Positions 1-8,810 are shown, counted from the stretch's first letter. The stretch is 64,000 nt of DNA from Alteromonas profundi (GCF_010500865.1 NZ_JAAAWN010000010.1:62001-126000); one strand, 5' to 3'. Made by a program: numbers and translations. Notes: generated by a model from the letters alone, not told the origin.

Positions 1-1479
1 ATGTTCGGTAATTAAACGACTGCGTATTTCGAGGTTATTCATATCTTCGAATTGGCTAGACAGGGAAGTTAAGAACTGATCGTAATGGGTATTTTTCCCT
101 TTTGCTTGCGCCAAGACGCTAAAAAGTGCCGTTTTTGTAGAGGGCTCTTTTACTAAGGCTCGTAAAACATCCAAACACTGAACATTACCACTGCCTTCCC
201 AAATAGAATTCAACGGGGCTTGGCGATAAAGCCTAGGTAAGATATTTTCTTCTACATAGCCTATGCCGCCTAAACATTCTTGCGCTTCATTAATTAATAC
301 TGGTGCGCGCTTGCACACCCAATACTTACCAATGGCTGTGGCAATACGAGCAAATGCAGCTTCTTGCGCATTGTTAGGTGCTGTATCAATGGCTTGCGCT
401 ACTCGCATCGTTAAGGCAAGGTGCGCACTCCATTCAAGCGTCATATCGGCTAATACATTCTGCATAAGCGGCTGCTCAATAAGAGGCTTACCAAATGCGG
501 CGCGATGGGTTACATGATAGGTTGCTTGTACTAGCGCTTGGCGCATTATCGCAGTAGAACCAATCATGCAGTCTAACCTCGTTAGTGAAACCATATCGAG
601 TATAACCGCTATACCGCGCCCTTCATTTCCCACTAAAAACGCGTTTGCTCCGGTAAACTCTACCTCCGAAGATGCATTACTCCAGTCGCCAAGCTTGTCC
701 TTTAACCGCTGTATTTGTACCTTATTTAAACTACCGTCTTCGCGTATCCGGGGAAGCAAAAAGCAGCTAAGCCCGCCTTCGGCTTGAGCGAGAATCAGGT
801 GTGCATCGCTCATTGGCGCCGAAAAGAAGAATTTGTGGCCCACAATACTGTAGCTACCATCAGCTTGTTTTGTGGCGGTGGTGGTATTGGTACGTACGTC
901 TGAGCCCCCTTGTTTTTCTGTCATTCCCATACCCAATGTTATGCCATGTTTATCTTTGGCAGGGAGCTCTCGTGGGTCATAACTACCGTGAACTAATTTA
1001 TCTACCCAATAGGCGGGGAGCGCGCTACCCTGTTTAAGCGCAGGGTATGCAGCATGCGTCATGGTAAGGGGGCAGGTAGTACCAGCATCTGCCTGGCATT
1101 GCATAAATAACAGTGCTGCACGGATAACATGGGCGCCGGGCTGCTGGTAATTTTGCCACGAATAATTGTGCACATTAGCCTTCATCGATTCGGCCATTAG
1201 TTCATGATAACTCGGGTGAAACGTTACACTATTGATACGCCTTCCATATCGATCAAACGGGTTGAATACTGGTTTATTCTTGTTTGCGTGCTCGCCAGCT
1301 TCTGCCAGCTTAGCGCCTGCTATGGCGCCAAATTTATCAAGAATATCGGGCGGCGCCGATACACCGCTTTCACGCACAGCCTGTTTCAGTAAAGGATCGT
1401 TGGCCCAATAGTTATATGGGGCGAGGGGGACGGGTTGATTTTCTACTGTGTGAGTTTCAAAGTGGCGCTCTATATTCAC
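1..1479 (-). CDS. aidB: AidB-type acyl-CoA dehydrogenase (C-terminus outside window)
   Basis: The reverse strand reads open from a GTG at 1479 to the window edge, giving about 493 residues. An in-frame TAA lies four codons upstream, so the start cannot be much earlier. The protein follows E. coli AidB closely: an early HTVENQPVPL, then GMGMTEKQGGSDVRTNT, VGHKFFFSAPMSDAHLILAQ, LKDKLGDWSNAS and NSIWEGSGNVQCLDVLR. AidB is an FAD-containing acyl-CoA dehydrogenase relative linked to the response to alkylating agents, and its true substrate is uncertain. E. coli AidB has about 541 residues, so roughly 50 C-terminal residues should lie beyond position 1. A good promoter sits upstream at 1513-1541. 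An ordinary isovaleryl-CoA dehydrogenase is less likely given the AidB-specific motifs. Confidence 0.88.
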   Translation of the reverse strand, partial: MNIERHFETHTVENQPVPLAPYNYWANDPLLKQAVRESGVSAPPDILDKFGAIAGAKLAEAGEHANKNKPVFNPFDRYGRRINSVTFHPSYHELMAESMKANVHNYSWQNYQQPGAHVIRAALLFMQCQADAGTTCPLTMTHAAYPALKQGSALPAYWVDKLVHGSYDPRELPAKDKHGITLGMGMTEKQGGSDVRTNTTTATKQADGSYSIVGHKFFFSAPMSDAHLILAQAEGGLSCFLLPRIREDGSLNKVQIQRLKDKLGDWSNASSEVEFTGANAFLVGNEGRGIAVILDMVSLTRLDCMIGSTAIMRQALVQATYHVTHRAAFGKPLIEQPLMQNVLADMTLEWSAHLALTMRVAQAIDTAPNNAQEAAFARIATAIGKYWVCKRAPVLINEAQECLGGIGYVEENILPRLYRQAPLNSIWEGSGNVQCLDVLRALVKEPSTKTALFSVLAQAKGKNTHYDQFLTSLSSQFEDMNNLEIRSRLITEH

Positions 1480-1512
1480 GATAACAACTTATTAACGAAA
1501 AATGATATCCAC

Positions 1513-1541
1513 ACGTTACGCAGTGTGAAATTAATTGTCAA
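1513..1541 (-). promoter_or_regulatory. Sigma-70-like promoter for the aidB-type gene
   Basis: On the reverse strand, TTGACA at 1541-1536 is followed by a 17-base spacer and TAACGT at 1518-1513. The predicted transcript starts about 25-30 bases before the GTG at 1479. A perfect -35, ideal spacing and a 4/6 -10 in the right place support it. It also argues that the 5' extension of the divergent ORF (to a TTG at 1435) is not coding. Confidence 0.55.
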
Positions 1542-1650
1542 TTTAGCTCAATTAACCAGCATAGTGCATGGTTTAGGTGGGAAATACTTGAGTTCTTTTA
1601 TAAGAGCGTGTTACCACTATGATGATTGGCTTTCCGATGGATTAAGAAGT

Positions 1651-2763
1651 ATGAAAATACACCGCCCGTTGTTTAAACATATTAAAAACCATACTGCGCT
1701 TTTTAGTGACCTGTCTGCTTATCGTAATGCAGCAGTGGAGGCACTTGGTGTATCTGGTTATGAGTTTTATAAAACCCCAAAGTTTGTTACTGAAGATGGA
1801 AGCCGTTTAACTATAGAGCCTGAGCGCAGTATTGTTGTGCCAAAGGTTAATGTTTTAGAAGGCGTTAAAACGAAGTTGGCAGAGATTATACCGGGTTTGA
1901 CTATGGTAGAGCATAGTGAGATTGGTTATCGCTATCCTACCGCTGCATTGGCGGGTTTAGATGCGCCCTTTATCAAGCGTATGCGCTCAGAGTATTTCCA
2001 TAAAGTGGATGAAGATAGAAGCATTTGTCGCCCGGTTAATTTGTCATATGGCATAAAAAGCAGAGGTAAGGCCGACGACAGGCAAGAGTATGAAGTATGG
2101 ATGCCTGACGAAGCACCTGATAAAAGCCCATTACCTTTGTTAATCAATAAGTATGGTGAAGATTTACCCCATGAGGTACGCCAATTTGTTGCTGAGCCTT
2201 CACGCGTGCACGGTTGGATGGGGGTTAAACGAGCTGCCTTTGAAGCCCTTTATCAAAACAAAGTGAAATGTGGTGATTTGATCATCTGCATTGCTATGAG
2301 TGTGGACGCTTACAATATAGGCGCTCAACCTGATTTATCCTATTCACCACAAGTAGAAAGTTCTATTGCAGCGAGCAACGCGGAACTCGAATGGGAAATA
2401 GAAGGGTATTACGCCCCTGCCGGATGGGAATTCGACCACGATATGGTGTGGGAGGCCATTTACCATACGTTAGCGGCTATCGGAGCGCCATTAAACGATT
2501 TATACAGTAGCAGCATTTTACCCATTACTGAGAGTAAAACCGAGCGTATTTTATCTACCTTGGCCTCACTGGGCGTTAAACAAGCCGAAGTTGACGAGTT
2601 AAATCTTCAGCCTTGGGAGTTTTTGCAAACAGAAAGTCAGCACCGAGTAAAATCTCATGATCCTAGTAGGCCGGTAAACTTACTTGGAAGGCTTAACCGC
2701 TTATTCTATCAGCCTGAACTCCAGTTACCCTCGCTAAACTGGATGCATGATTTAATCCTTTAA
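1651..2763 (+). CDS. Protein of unknown function
   Basis: From ATG 1651 the frame encodes 370 residues. The frame stays open upstream to a TTG at 1435, but that stretch covers the promoter and start of the divergent aidB-type gene, so I prefer the first ATG. Weak alternative starts exist at GTG 1564 and TTG 1588. I do not recognise the family. There is no signal peptide, membrane segment or obvious nucleotide-binding motif. The protein is soluble and mixed alpha/beta in character, rich in acidic and aromatic residues in its second half (around WEIEGYYAPAGWEFDHD). A hairpin terminator follows at 2775-2820, so it is probably transcribed alone. Confidence 0.6.
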   Translation: MKIHRPLFKHIKNHTALFSDLSAYRNAAVEALGVSGYEFYKTPKFVTEDGSRLTIEPERSIVVPKVNVLEGVKTKLAEIIPGLTMVEHSEIGYRYPTAALAGLDAPFIKRMRSEYFHKVDEDRSICRPVNLSYGIKSRGKADDRQEYEVWMPDEAPDKSPLPLLINKYGEDLPHEVRQFVAEPSRVHGWMGVKRAAFEALYQNKVKCGDLIICIAMSVDAYNIGAQPDLSYSPQVESSIAASNAELEWEIEGYYAPAGWEFDHDMVWEAIYHTLAAIGAPLNDLYSSSILPITESKTERILSTLASLGVKQAEVDELNLQPWEFLQTESQHRVKSHDPSRPVNLLGRLNRLFYQPELQLPSLNWMHDLIL

Positions 2764-2774
2764 TAACCCAGCTC

Positions 2775-2820
2775 AAGCAGCAGTGCGAGGCTCACTTTGG
2801 ACTGCTGCTTCCCTTATTTT
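2775..2820 (+). terminator. Likely Rho-independent terminator
   Basis: AAGCAGCAGT at 2775-2784 pairs perfectly with ACTGCTGCTT at 2801-2810 across a 16-base loop, followed by a T-rich stretch (CCCTTATTTT). It lies 12 bases after the stop of the unknown gene at 1651-2763. The long loop and imperfect T run lower confidence. Confidence 0.55.
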
Positions 2821-3115
2821 CTCATCGCCCTTTAGGCTCTGCCTCTTTCAATAAGAAGTGCAGAGTATTGCCTGTGGATAAAAATACATCACCATTGACA
2901 GTGCGTGAGGTAACAAAAATGCTGTTTTTGTTATCTAAATCGAAAACAATGTTAAATTATGTAAATAACTTTCAGTTTTGTGGTGATACTTTCGTTTTAT
3001 TTCACTTATTTCGTAATAAAATTACATAAAGTACTTTATTTCTCCACTGAACGGGGCATAATAGTCTCGTGGTTTGATGAAAATCTAATTTAATTACGAA
3101 ATAGGAAATACCGAA
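2821..3115. other. Upstream region of the DUF3718 gene
   Basis: This AT-rich stretch has no gene. ATTTCGTAAT at 3008-3017 and its reverse complement ATTACGAAAT at 3093-3102 form a 10-bp inverted repeat on either side of a possible -10 (CATAAT, 3057-3062). The second arm lies in the untranslated leader. This could be a pair of regulator sites, but the AT content makes chance plausible. Confidence 0.3.
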
Positions 3116-3583
3116 ATGAAACTGTCTACATTAGCTCTTGCACTTACTTTTACCGTAGCTGCTACTCAGTCTTTCGCGAAAGACGTGGTACTTAAGCCTG
3201 CAAACGCAAATATCGAAACTAAAGCATGTTTAACAGCGGCAAACGAAGGTTATGGACCGGCGCTTCGCTTTATTAGAAAAAGCGGGTTTGATGCTGACGA
3301 ATTCAGTGCATCAGTACGTTGTAATGGCGAAAGCTTAAGAAGCTTTGCTCACATGTATAGCAACACAACAGCGAAAGCGAGCGTGAAAACCGTGGCGCTA
3401 GTAGCGAAAAATGAAGACACTGCATCTAAAGCATGCCTAGCAGCAATCTCAGTAGGTGCTGATCAAGCGCTAGCGCAATACCAGCTAGAAGGTGAAAACA
3501 TTATTTGTAACAACAAACAAATTTCTGACTTCGCCCGTGAATACCGCACAGACAATGTGGTAGTTCGTAGTTTCTCTGAATAA
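3116..3583 (+). CDS. DUF3718 family secreted protein
   Basis: A 155-residue protein starting at ATG 3116 with AGGA about 8 bases upstream. The N-terminus is a clear Sec signal peptide ending near TQSFA-KD, so the mature protein is periplasmic or exported. The mature part contains two similar units, each with an ACLTAA/ACLAAI-type start, a stretch of about 40 residues and a single Cys near its end (VRCNG, IICNN). That repeat pattern is typical of the small DUF3718 proteins of Alteromonadales. Four cysteines suggest two disulfides. The molecular function is unknown. The gene stands alone between a long upstream region and a hairpin. Confidence 0.75.
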   Translation: MKLSTLALALTFTVAATQSFAKDVVLKPANANIETKACLTAANEGYGPALRFIRKSGFDADEFSASVRCNGESLRSFAHMYSNTTAKASVKTVALVAKNEDTASKACLAAISVGADQALAQYQLEGENIICNNKQISDFAREYRTDNVVVRSFSE

Positions 3584-3631
3584 TAAAGAGAAGATTTAGC
3601 AATAATATTGCTTTTATGTTTACAGTTTCAT

Positions 3632-3652
3632 GGCCTACTCGGCGAGTAGGCC
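3632..3652 (+). terminator. Perfect 9-bp hairpin after the DUF3718 gene
   Basis: GGCCTACTC at 3632-3640 pairs with GAGTAGGCC at 3644-3652 around a GGC loop, about 50 bases past the stop. There is no T tract after it, so it may be a 3'-end stabilising hairpin instead of an intrinsic terminator. Confidence 0.45.
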
Positions 3653-4095
3653 TGATACTCAACCTACTACCTACTACAAATACCCCCCACACCTAAGCAA
3701 TCCCTCTTTTCATAGTTGTTTTTAATACGTTTGTGTTAAACGTAAATACCTCTGTATTGGTATGCGTTAGTTTTGGCCTTTGCACCGATACCTCATATAT
3801 GCCCATTAGTATTTGGCTTAATCACTAAGCCCTTATAGCTAAGCCCCTATAGCTAAGCGTTTTGAACCCTTACCGGTCTTTCTTTGGGGTTACCGTCCTC
3901 TTCTTAATTTAAAACAGCAGTGGAAAGCAGCGTTAAAAACTGCGCCTATATGTAGTTGGCGAAAGATAGCGCTTATAACTAAGGAACTCTGTCTTTTGGC
4001 GTATGACGTGGGTAGACTAACTGTATTTGATAACAGCCATAATATTGGGGGCTTTGTGCGCGCCTTCGTATCTAATTAGCGAGAAGTAGTGGTAA
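3653..4095. other. Gene-free spacer before rlmF
   Basis: About 440 bases with no convincing ORF on either strand. It holds a short tandem repeat at 3826-3853 and no strong promoter that I can pick out. Confidence 0.4.
3826..3853. repeat. Tandem duplication of a 14-bp unit
   Basis: Two head-to-tail copies of TAAGCCCYTATAGC, differing at one base, followed by the start of a third (TAAGC at 3854-3858). It lies in the spacer before rlmF, and no function is apparent. Confidence 0.6.
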
Positions 4096-5007
4096 ATGCA
4101 TTCAAGAAACCTTCATAAAAACGGTTATCCTATGGGTAGGCTGCAACACGTTTATCCCGCCCTTAGTGAGTATATAGTCAAAGCGAAGGGAGGGCGTCTG
4201 AGTATTGATTTTGCTAACCCTAAGGCGGTTAAAACGCTCAATGCAGCGTTGTTAGCGCATTATTATAATGTCCCGAAATGGGACATTCCGCTGGGCTATT
4301 TATGCCCGCCAATTCCCGGCAGAGCTGATTACATTCATGGTATTGCAGATTTATTAGCCTCTGACAATAACGGGCATATGCTCACAGGAAAGGAGGTAAA
4401 GGGGCTTGATATTGGTGTGGGGGCAAATGGGGTTTACCCTATAATAGGCAGTCAATCCTACGGGTGGGCTTTTGTGGGTAGCGACATTGATAAAAGCGCA
4501 ATCAATAACTGTGAAAAGCTAATTGAGCAAAACCCTAAATTAAACGGGCTTTTTACAACCCGTCATCAAACAAATAAGCAGTTTATCTTTAAAGGCATAG
4601 TGAAAGACGATGATGACTTTGCGTTTAGCATGTGTAACCCGCCTTTTCATAAATCTGCCGAAGAAGCTAAGCGGGGAACGAAGGTTAAAACTTCGAACCT
4701 TGCTCGTAACCAGAAAAAGCGTGGTGCGCGTGGAATAAAATACGCAGGGCAGGCAAACGTAAATTTTGCTGGGCAGGCTAACGAACTATGGTGTGAAGGC
4801 GGGGAGTTAGCGTTTATTCAACAGATGATAAAGGAAAGTGTGCAGGTAAAAAACAATATCGCTTGGTTTACTTGCTTGGTGTCTAAAAGCGCGCATTTAA
4901 AGCCCATCGCCACAAGCGTCAACTATTATGGTGCCACCTGTCTTAAACACGTTGATATGGGGCAGGGGCAAAAGCAGAGCCGTTTTGTGGCGTGGACGTT
5001 TCGTTAA
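4096..5007 (+). CDS. rlmF: 23S rRNA (adenine(1618)-N6)-methyltransferase RlmF
   Basis: A 303-residue protein close to E. coli RlmF (YbiN), which transfers a methyl group from S-adenosylmethionine to N6 of A1618 of 23S rRNA. The N-terminal MHSRNLH matches the LHPRNRH of E. coli, which supports the ATG at 4096 over the ATG at 4132. Family landmarks are SIDFANPKAVKTLN, PPIPGRADYIHGIADLL, the SAM-binding LDIGVGANGVYPIIG, the catalytic-loop NPPF (about residue 180), ELWCEGGE and the terminal GQGQKQSRFVAWTF. A small internal duplication (AGQANVNFAGQAN, about residues 218-230) enlarges a loop just before ELWCEGGE. The gene appears monocistronic and converges on a lipoprotein gene. Confidence 0.93.
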   Translation: MHSRNLHKNGYPMGRLQHVYPALSEYIVKAKGGRLSIDFANPKAVKTLNAALLAHYYNVPKWDIPLGYLCPPIPGRADYIHGIADLLASDNNGHMLTGKEVKGLDIGVGANGVYPIIGSQSYGWAFVGSDIDKSAINNCEKLIEQNPKLNGLFTTRHQTNKQFIFKGIVKDDDDFAFSMCNPPFHKSAEEAKRGTKVKTSNLARNQKKRGARGIKYAGQANVNFAGQANELWCEGGELAFIQQMIKESVQVKNNIAWFTCLVSKSAHLKPIATSVNYYGATCLKHVDMGQGQKQSRFVAWTFR

Positions 5008-5031
5008 AAAAACTGACTTACTCGCGGTTGT

Positions 5032-5718
5032 CTATAACTTTGTGCATGAATACTCAGTACCCTCGTATGACAAGGTCGCTGTATTTCCCTTATTCCAAAA
5101 GTATGCTTGTTCAGCTACGTAACGTGCACCTGAGGCGCTTCTTTCACGTTTCAACACCAAAGATTCTTCCGGCAACGTAAGTGTTATCGCTTCAGGGCCC
5201 ACGAATGACATGGTTATATCGCCTACGTTATTACAGTTATATTGGTGGCGAACAGGGGCGCTGTTATCCTGTTTTGCCCTGGCGGCAGTCTCGGTATTAG
5301 TAGCCGTTGCTACCAGCTTAATGCTTACCTCGGCACTTTCATTTGTCAGAAATACCCAGGGTTTGTCCGTGCGTTGATCTACCTGTTTTATACTACTTAA
5401 TGCTTGCATGTATTTTTGCTCTTGCTGCATCAATGCGGGCGGGCACATCTTACGGGTTAGGGTTAATTTACTAATAGAAATCGTATCTACCGATTGGGTA
5501 ATGCTACCGGTGAAGTTATTACAACCCGCACTACCTGAGACAGTATTGCCCGTAACATTCAAGGTTATAAAGCTACTGTCTATTACGCCTGAATTATTAA
5601 TATCTTCTACTTGCCATTGTCCCTCTAATACGGGTGCCGGTGAGGCTGGTTTAGGGTCGCTAACACAGCCAGAAACCAAGGCTAGGGCAGAGATAACTGT
5701 CCATATTTTTAATTGCAT
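5032..5718 (-). CDS. Lipoprotein with META and MliC lysozyme-inhibitor domains
   Basis: A 228-residue lipoprotein. ATG 5718 has AAGGAG 8 bases upstream. The signal peptide ends in LVSGC, with lipidated Cys18. Residues about 32-125 form a META/HslJ-like domain (LEGQWQVEDINNSG, SGSAGCNNFTGSI). Residues about 155-228 form an MliC domain (PF09864) with the inhibitory SGxxY signature (SASGARY), FWNKG and the Cys pair in YNCNN and EYSCTK. MliC proteins block c-type lysozymes by inserting this loop into the active site. META domains occur in stress-related lipoproteins such as HslJ. Having both in one chain suggests an envelope protein against muramidases or other envelope stress; that combined role is inference. 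Confidence 0.85.
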   Translation of the reverse strand: MQLKIWTVISALALVSGCVSDPKPASPAPVLEGQWQVEDINNSGVIDSSFITLNVTGNTVSGSAGCNNFTGSITQSVDTISISKLTLTRKMCPPALMQQEQKYMQALSSIKQVDQRTDKPWVFLTNESAEVSIKLVATATNTETAARAKQDNSAPVRHQYNCNNVGDITMSFVGPEAITLTLPEESLVLKRERSASGARYVAEQAYFWNKGNTATLSYEGTEYSCTKL

Positions 5719-5923
5719 GAATACTCCTTATTAAATAAACCGTAACGGCATCACAAACACAAGTCTACGTCTCCAGCCTGAATAGAGTATGAACCCGTTA
5801 TTCAAACCGACTACGATGAGCGAAGCGCTATTTAATTATAGCCGCAAAGGGCAGCTAGAGATCAATCTAGCAACCTGTTGCGGCACACAAAGGCAACATA
5901 GATAGGGACAAGTAATAGATATA

Positions 5924-6580
5924 CTAGACGTCCATTTTTGCCAATGTGTGTTGGCGGAGTTGGCGCTTAGATTCAGCAAAAGAAGAAGCAGGAAGCTGTT
6001 TGAGTTGCTTGGCATAGGCCATGGCGGTAGGTAATATCTTATCCTGAGGAAGGGCCATATCTAAGTAACCTGCCGTTACAGCTTCTTCCCCTTTATAGAG
6101 GCGAGAAAACAGTAAAGCTTCCGTTACTGACGTGGGGGCTAACCGGTCTTTAGCCAAATCCATCCAGAAGTTAGGCAACACCATACCAATGGCAGTTTCA
6201 TTCAGTCCGTATTTAACTTCTCCCTGTTTACCAATACGCAAGTCGCCGGCCAATAAAAATACTGCGCCAAGTGCAATGCTGTGGCCTTCGGCCGCCATTA
6301 CTACAGGTTTAGCAAAACCGTAAAGGCGTTTTATTAACTTAGCCCCCTGTGCTACAAGCTTTATTTGATTTTCTTTGTCGTCGCCTTTCATTACGCTAAG
6401 GTCGAAGCCACCGCAAAATTTACTTTCGCCGCCGTACATTACAACAACCTTAGCTTCACGCTCTGCTTTATCAAGCGCGTCATTGAATTGTGCGATTAGG
6501 TCAAAGCCTACTGCGTTCACTTTGCCATCATCGAAGGTAATAAGCGCAATCTCGTTCTCTATGGTTACATTAAAAGACAT
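5924..6580 (-). CDS. Enoyl-CoA hydratase/isomerase (crotonase) family protein
   Basis: A 218-residue protein from ATG 6580, with GAGGAA upstream. It has the crotonase core: KVNAV near residue 20, the oxyanion segment KFCGGFDLS and the second oxyanion stretch AEGHSIALGA. In hydratases a Glu follows the second glycine segment; here that position is hydrophobic (ALGAVFLLAGDL). A Glu is present in GLNETAIGM, aligning with the second catalytic Glu. One catalytic acid is therefore probably missing, as in many isomerase- or thioesterase-like members. At about 218 residues it is shorter than typical hydratases of about 260. The substrate cannot be read from the sequence. Confidence 0.8.
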   Translation of the reverse strand: MSFNVTIENEIALITFDDGKVNAVGFDLIAQFNDALDKAEREAKVVVMYGGESKFCGGFDLSVMKGDDKENQIKLVAQGAKLIKRLYGFAKPVVMAAEGHSIALGAVFLLAGDLRIGKQGEVKYGLNETAIGMVLPNFWMDLAKDRLAPTSVTEALLFSRLYKGEEAVTAGYLDMALPQDKILPTAMAYAKQLKQLPASSFAESKRQLRQHTLAKMDV

Positions 6581-6843
6581 GTAAAGTTCCTCATTATTTT
6601 TTACCAGTGTGAAAGGGTATTACGCTAAGCTCAACTTTTAATTAGTGATTGCCAGAATTTGGCTGGAGTTATAGTTGGCTACTCAATAGAAGAGGGTATT
6701 CTTTACCTATTGTGGCAGTAGGCGGGACTTTTCCATAAAAGGCAATTACAGTTAACCGATGATAGTGTAAAGTGTCGCGCTTTTAGCACAGGCGATTGCA
6801 GGGCCTAATTTAACAGGCACGAATAAACACGTAAGTGATTAAC

Positions 6844-7578
6844 ATGAAATTAGAAGACGTAAAAAAACTGCATCAGAAAAAATACCGAAACCAATTCAAA
6901 CATTATCTGGTAGAAGGCGAACACTTGGTTTTAGAACTCGTAAAGGCCTTGGGTGATAAAGACGCATCCATCACACTTTATGTAACCGAAGACTACCTTG
7001 GGTGGGCGAAAAATGTAGCCAGTGATTTTACTATCCTAGTGGTAACAGAAAAACAAATGGCACAAATAAGCGATACAAAAACGCCTCAGGGGATAATAGC
7101 CTGTGTGCCCTTGCCCGATAATAAAACCATTACCAACCGCAGCGCGGCGTCGAAGTATATCTATTTACATGAAGTACAAGACCCAGGAAACTTGGGTACG
7201 ATATTGCGATCGTTAGCGTGGTTTGGCAATTTCAGCTTAATGCTAAGCCCTAACAGTGTAGACCCTTTTAACTCTAAAGTGGTAAGGGCCAGCATGGGGG
7301 CTATTTTTCACGTGCCTATTGAATTAGAGGTAAGTTTAGCCACGCTAGAAAGCCGATTTAGTGAATTCGCCTATTTAGATATGCAAGGAACAGCTATTTC
7401 AGATAGTCAGTTTAATGCTTATCAATGTTATCTATTTGGCAATGAGGCCCGAGGTGTTCCACGAGATGCGCTTCTGCGTGTAGGGGCACACGGCTTTACT
7501 ATTGCAGGCAGTGGTAAAATTGACTCATTAAATTTGGCGAGTGCGGTTAATATTTGCGTGTATCAGCTATCACAGTAA
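6844..7578 (+). CDS. TrmH/SpoU family RNA 2'-O-methyltransferase
   Basis: A SPOUT-fold methyltransferase of 244 residues from ATG 6844; a GTG at 6835 is an in-frame alternative. The N-terminal substrate-binding part (KLHQKKYRNQFKHYLVEGEHLV) is typical of the TrmH/RlmB group. The trefoil-knot SAM-binding motifs are all present: motif 1 EVQDPGNLGTILRSLAWFG, motif 2 YLFGNEARGVP and motif 3 IDSLNLASAVNICVYQ. The catalytic Arg of motif 1 and Asn of motif 3 are intact. Which rRNA or tRNA nucleotide it methylates cannot be told. It lies 72 bases before the YlqF-type GTPase gene, and both point to RNA or ribosome maturation. Confidence 0.88.
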   Translation: MKLEDVKKLHQKKYRNQFKHYLVEGEHLVLELVKALGDKDASITLYVTEDYLGWAKNVASDFTILVVTEKQMAQISDTKTPQGIIACVPLPDNKTITNRSAASKYIYLHEVQDPGNLGTILRSLAWFGNFSLMLSPNSVDPFNSKVVRASMGAIFHVPIELEVSLATLESRFSEFAYLDMQGTAISDSQFNAYQCYLFGNEARGVPRDALLRVGAHGFTIAGSGKIDSLNLASAVNICVYQLSQ

Positions 7579-7650
7579 TGTTTAACTTAAAACAGTTTGG
7601 TCAGGGGCGCGGATAATCACAGTTCCTGTCGACCGATAAAGGAAAATAAC

Positions 7651-8649
7651 GTGGCGTTACAATGGTTTCCAGGGCATATGCATAAAGCCCTAAAAGAGAT
7701 TAAAGAGTCTCTTAGTCAGGTAGATGTGTTAATTGAAGTACTCGATGCGCGCATTCCCTATTCAAGTGAAAACCCTGAAATTGCAAAAATTCGTGGTGAT
7801 AAGCCATGTATAAAAATTCTCAATAAATATGATTTAGCCGACCCTGATATTACCGCGCAATGGCAAACTTACTTAGAGTCTGAAAGGGGGGTGAAAACGA
7901 TTACGACGTCCAGCGATAAACCGGGCACGAGTAAGCAAATTATGGCTATGATCAAAACGATGTTTGCGCACAAAGATGTGCAGCATAAAGCGATAAAAGC
8001 CATGATCACCGGCATACCCAACGTAGGCAAATCAACGCTAATTAATATACTAGCTGATAGAATTATTGCTAAAACGGGTAATGAGCCAGCTGTGACTAAA
8101 AGCCAGCAACGAATAAACTTAGGCGATGGCATCATTCTTTTCGATACCCCAGGGGTGCTATGGCCGAAATTAGAAAATCCCCATTCTATTTATCGCCTAG
8201 CGTCTTCGGGGGCGGTAAAAAATACCGCTATGGAGTATGACGATGTGGGTTTCTTTGCGGCAGATTATTTAATTAAGGCCTATCCAGAGGTAATGAAGTC
8301 AACATATAAACTGGATGAATTGCCCTCTACAGAACTGGAATTTTTAGAGGCGGCAGCGCGTAAACGTGGCGCCATTATGGCAGGTGGTAGAGTCAACCTA
8401 CACAAAATTTGCGAAGTCTTGCTCAACGAACTCCAGTCTGGGAAGTTAGGTCGGATTACGCTAGAAACGCCCCAAATGGTAGCGCAAGAAAAAATAGAAA
8501 TAGCGGAAGCAGCGGCAAAAAAAGAAGCGGAAAAAGCAAAGCGAAAGCAGCGCTTCAAAGAAGGTTCACTGACCCCAGATAAACATGCTCGAAAGGAAAA
8601 ACGGAATGAAAAAAGGCAAGAGCAGAGTAGAAGAATGAAAAAGCGTTAA
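7651..8649 (+). CDS. ylqF: YlqF/RbgA-type ribosome biogenesis GTPase
   Basis: A circularly permuted GTPase of about 332 residues. I chose GTG 7651, preceded by AAAGGA at 8-base spacing, because the family begins MxxQWFPGHMxKA; the TTG at 7597 would add an unrelated leader. The motif order is permuted as expected: G4 NKYD near residue 63, G1 GIPNVGKST near 125-133, then G3 DTPG. RbgA (YlqF) helps complete the large ribosomal subunit. The C-terminal third ends in a long Lys/Arg-rich tail (from about residue 275) that should bind rRNA. It is probably co-transcribed with the RNA methyltransferase upstream. Confidence 0.9.
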   Translation: MALQWFPGHMHKALKEIKESLSQVDVLIEVLDARIPYSSENPEIAKIRGDKPCIKILNKYDLADPDITAQWQTYLESERGVKTITTSSDKPGTSKQIMAMIKTMFAHKDVQHKAIKAMITGIPNVGKSTLINILADRIIAKTGNEPAVTKSQQRINLGDGIILFDTPGVLWPKLENPHSIYRLASSGAVKNTAMEYDDVGFFAADYLIKAYPEVMKSTYKLDELPSTELEFLEAAARKRGAIMAGGRVNLHKICEVLLNELQSGKLGRITLETPQMVAQEKIEIAEAAAKKEAEKAKRKQRFKEGSLTPDKHARKEKRNEKRQEQSRRMKKR

Positions 8650-8810
8650 CCCTTCTTAAAAAAATGCGCCTACTCAGTCATCCGGCGGGCGCTTGAAATA
8701 TCCGGTTACGTAATATTATGGAAAAAATTATGTTAATTGCGTAATCTGGTTATTAACCATGTCCTCATCAAAGTGCTAAAACACGACAATAACAATCAAG
8801 GATGACGCCA

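Noticed and set aside
1435..1650. 5' extension of the unknown gene to a TTG at 1435
   Set aside because: It overlaps the start and promoter of the divergent aidB-type gene and has no ribosome site; the first ATG at 1651 is preferred.
3584..4095. Possible tRNA or small RNA in the spacer before rlmF
   Set aside because: No cloverleaf, no TTCGA-type loop and no T-run terminator; only a hairpin and a tandem repeat are visible.
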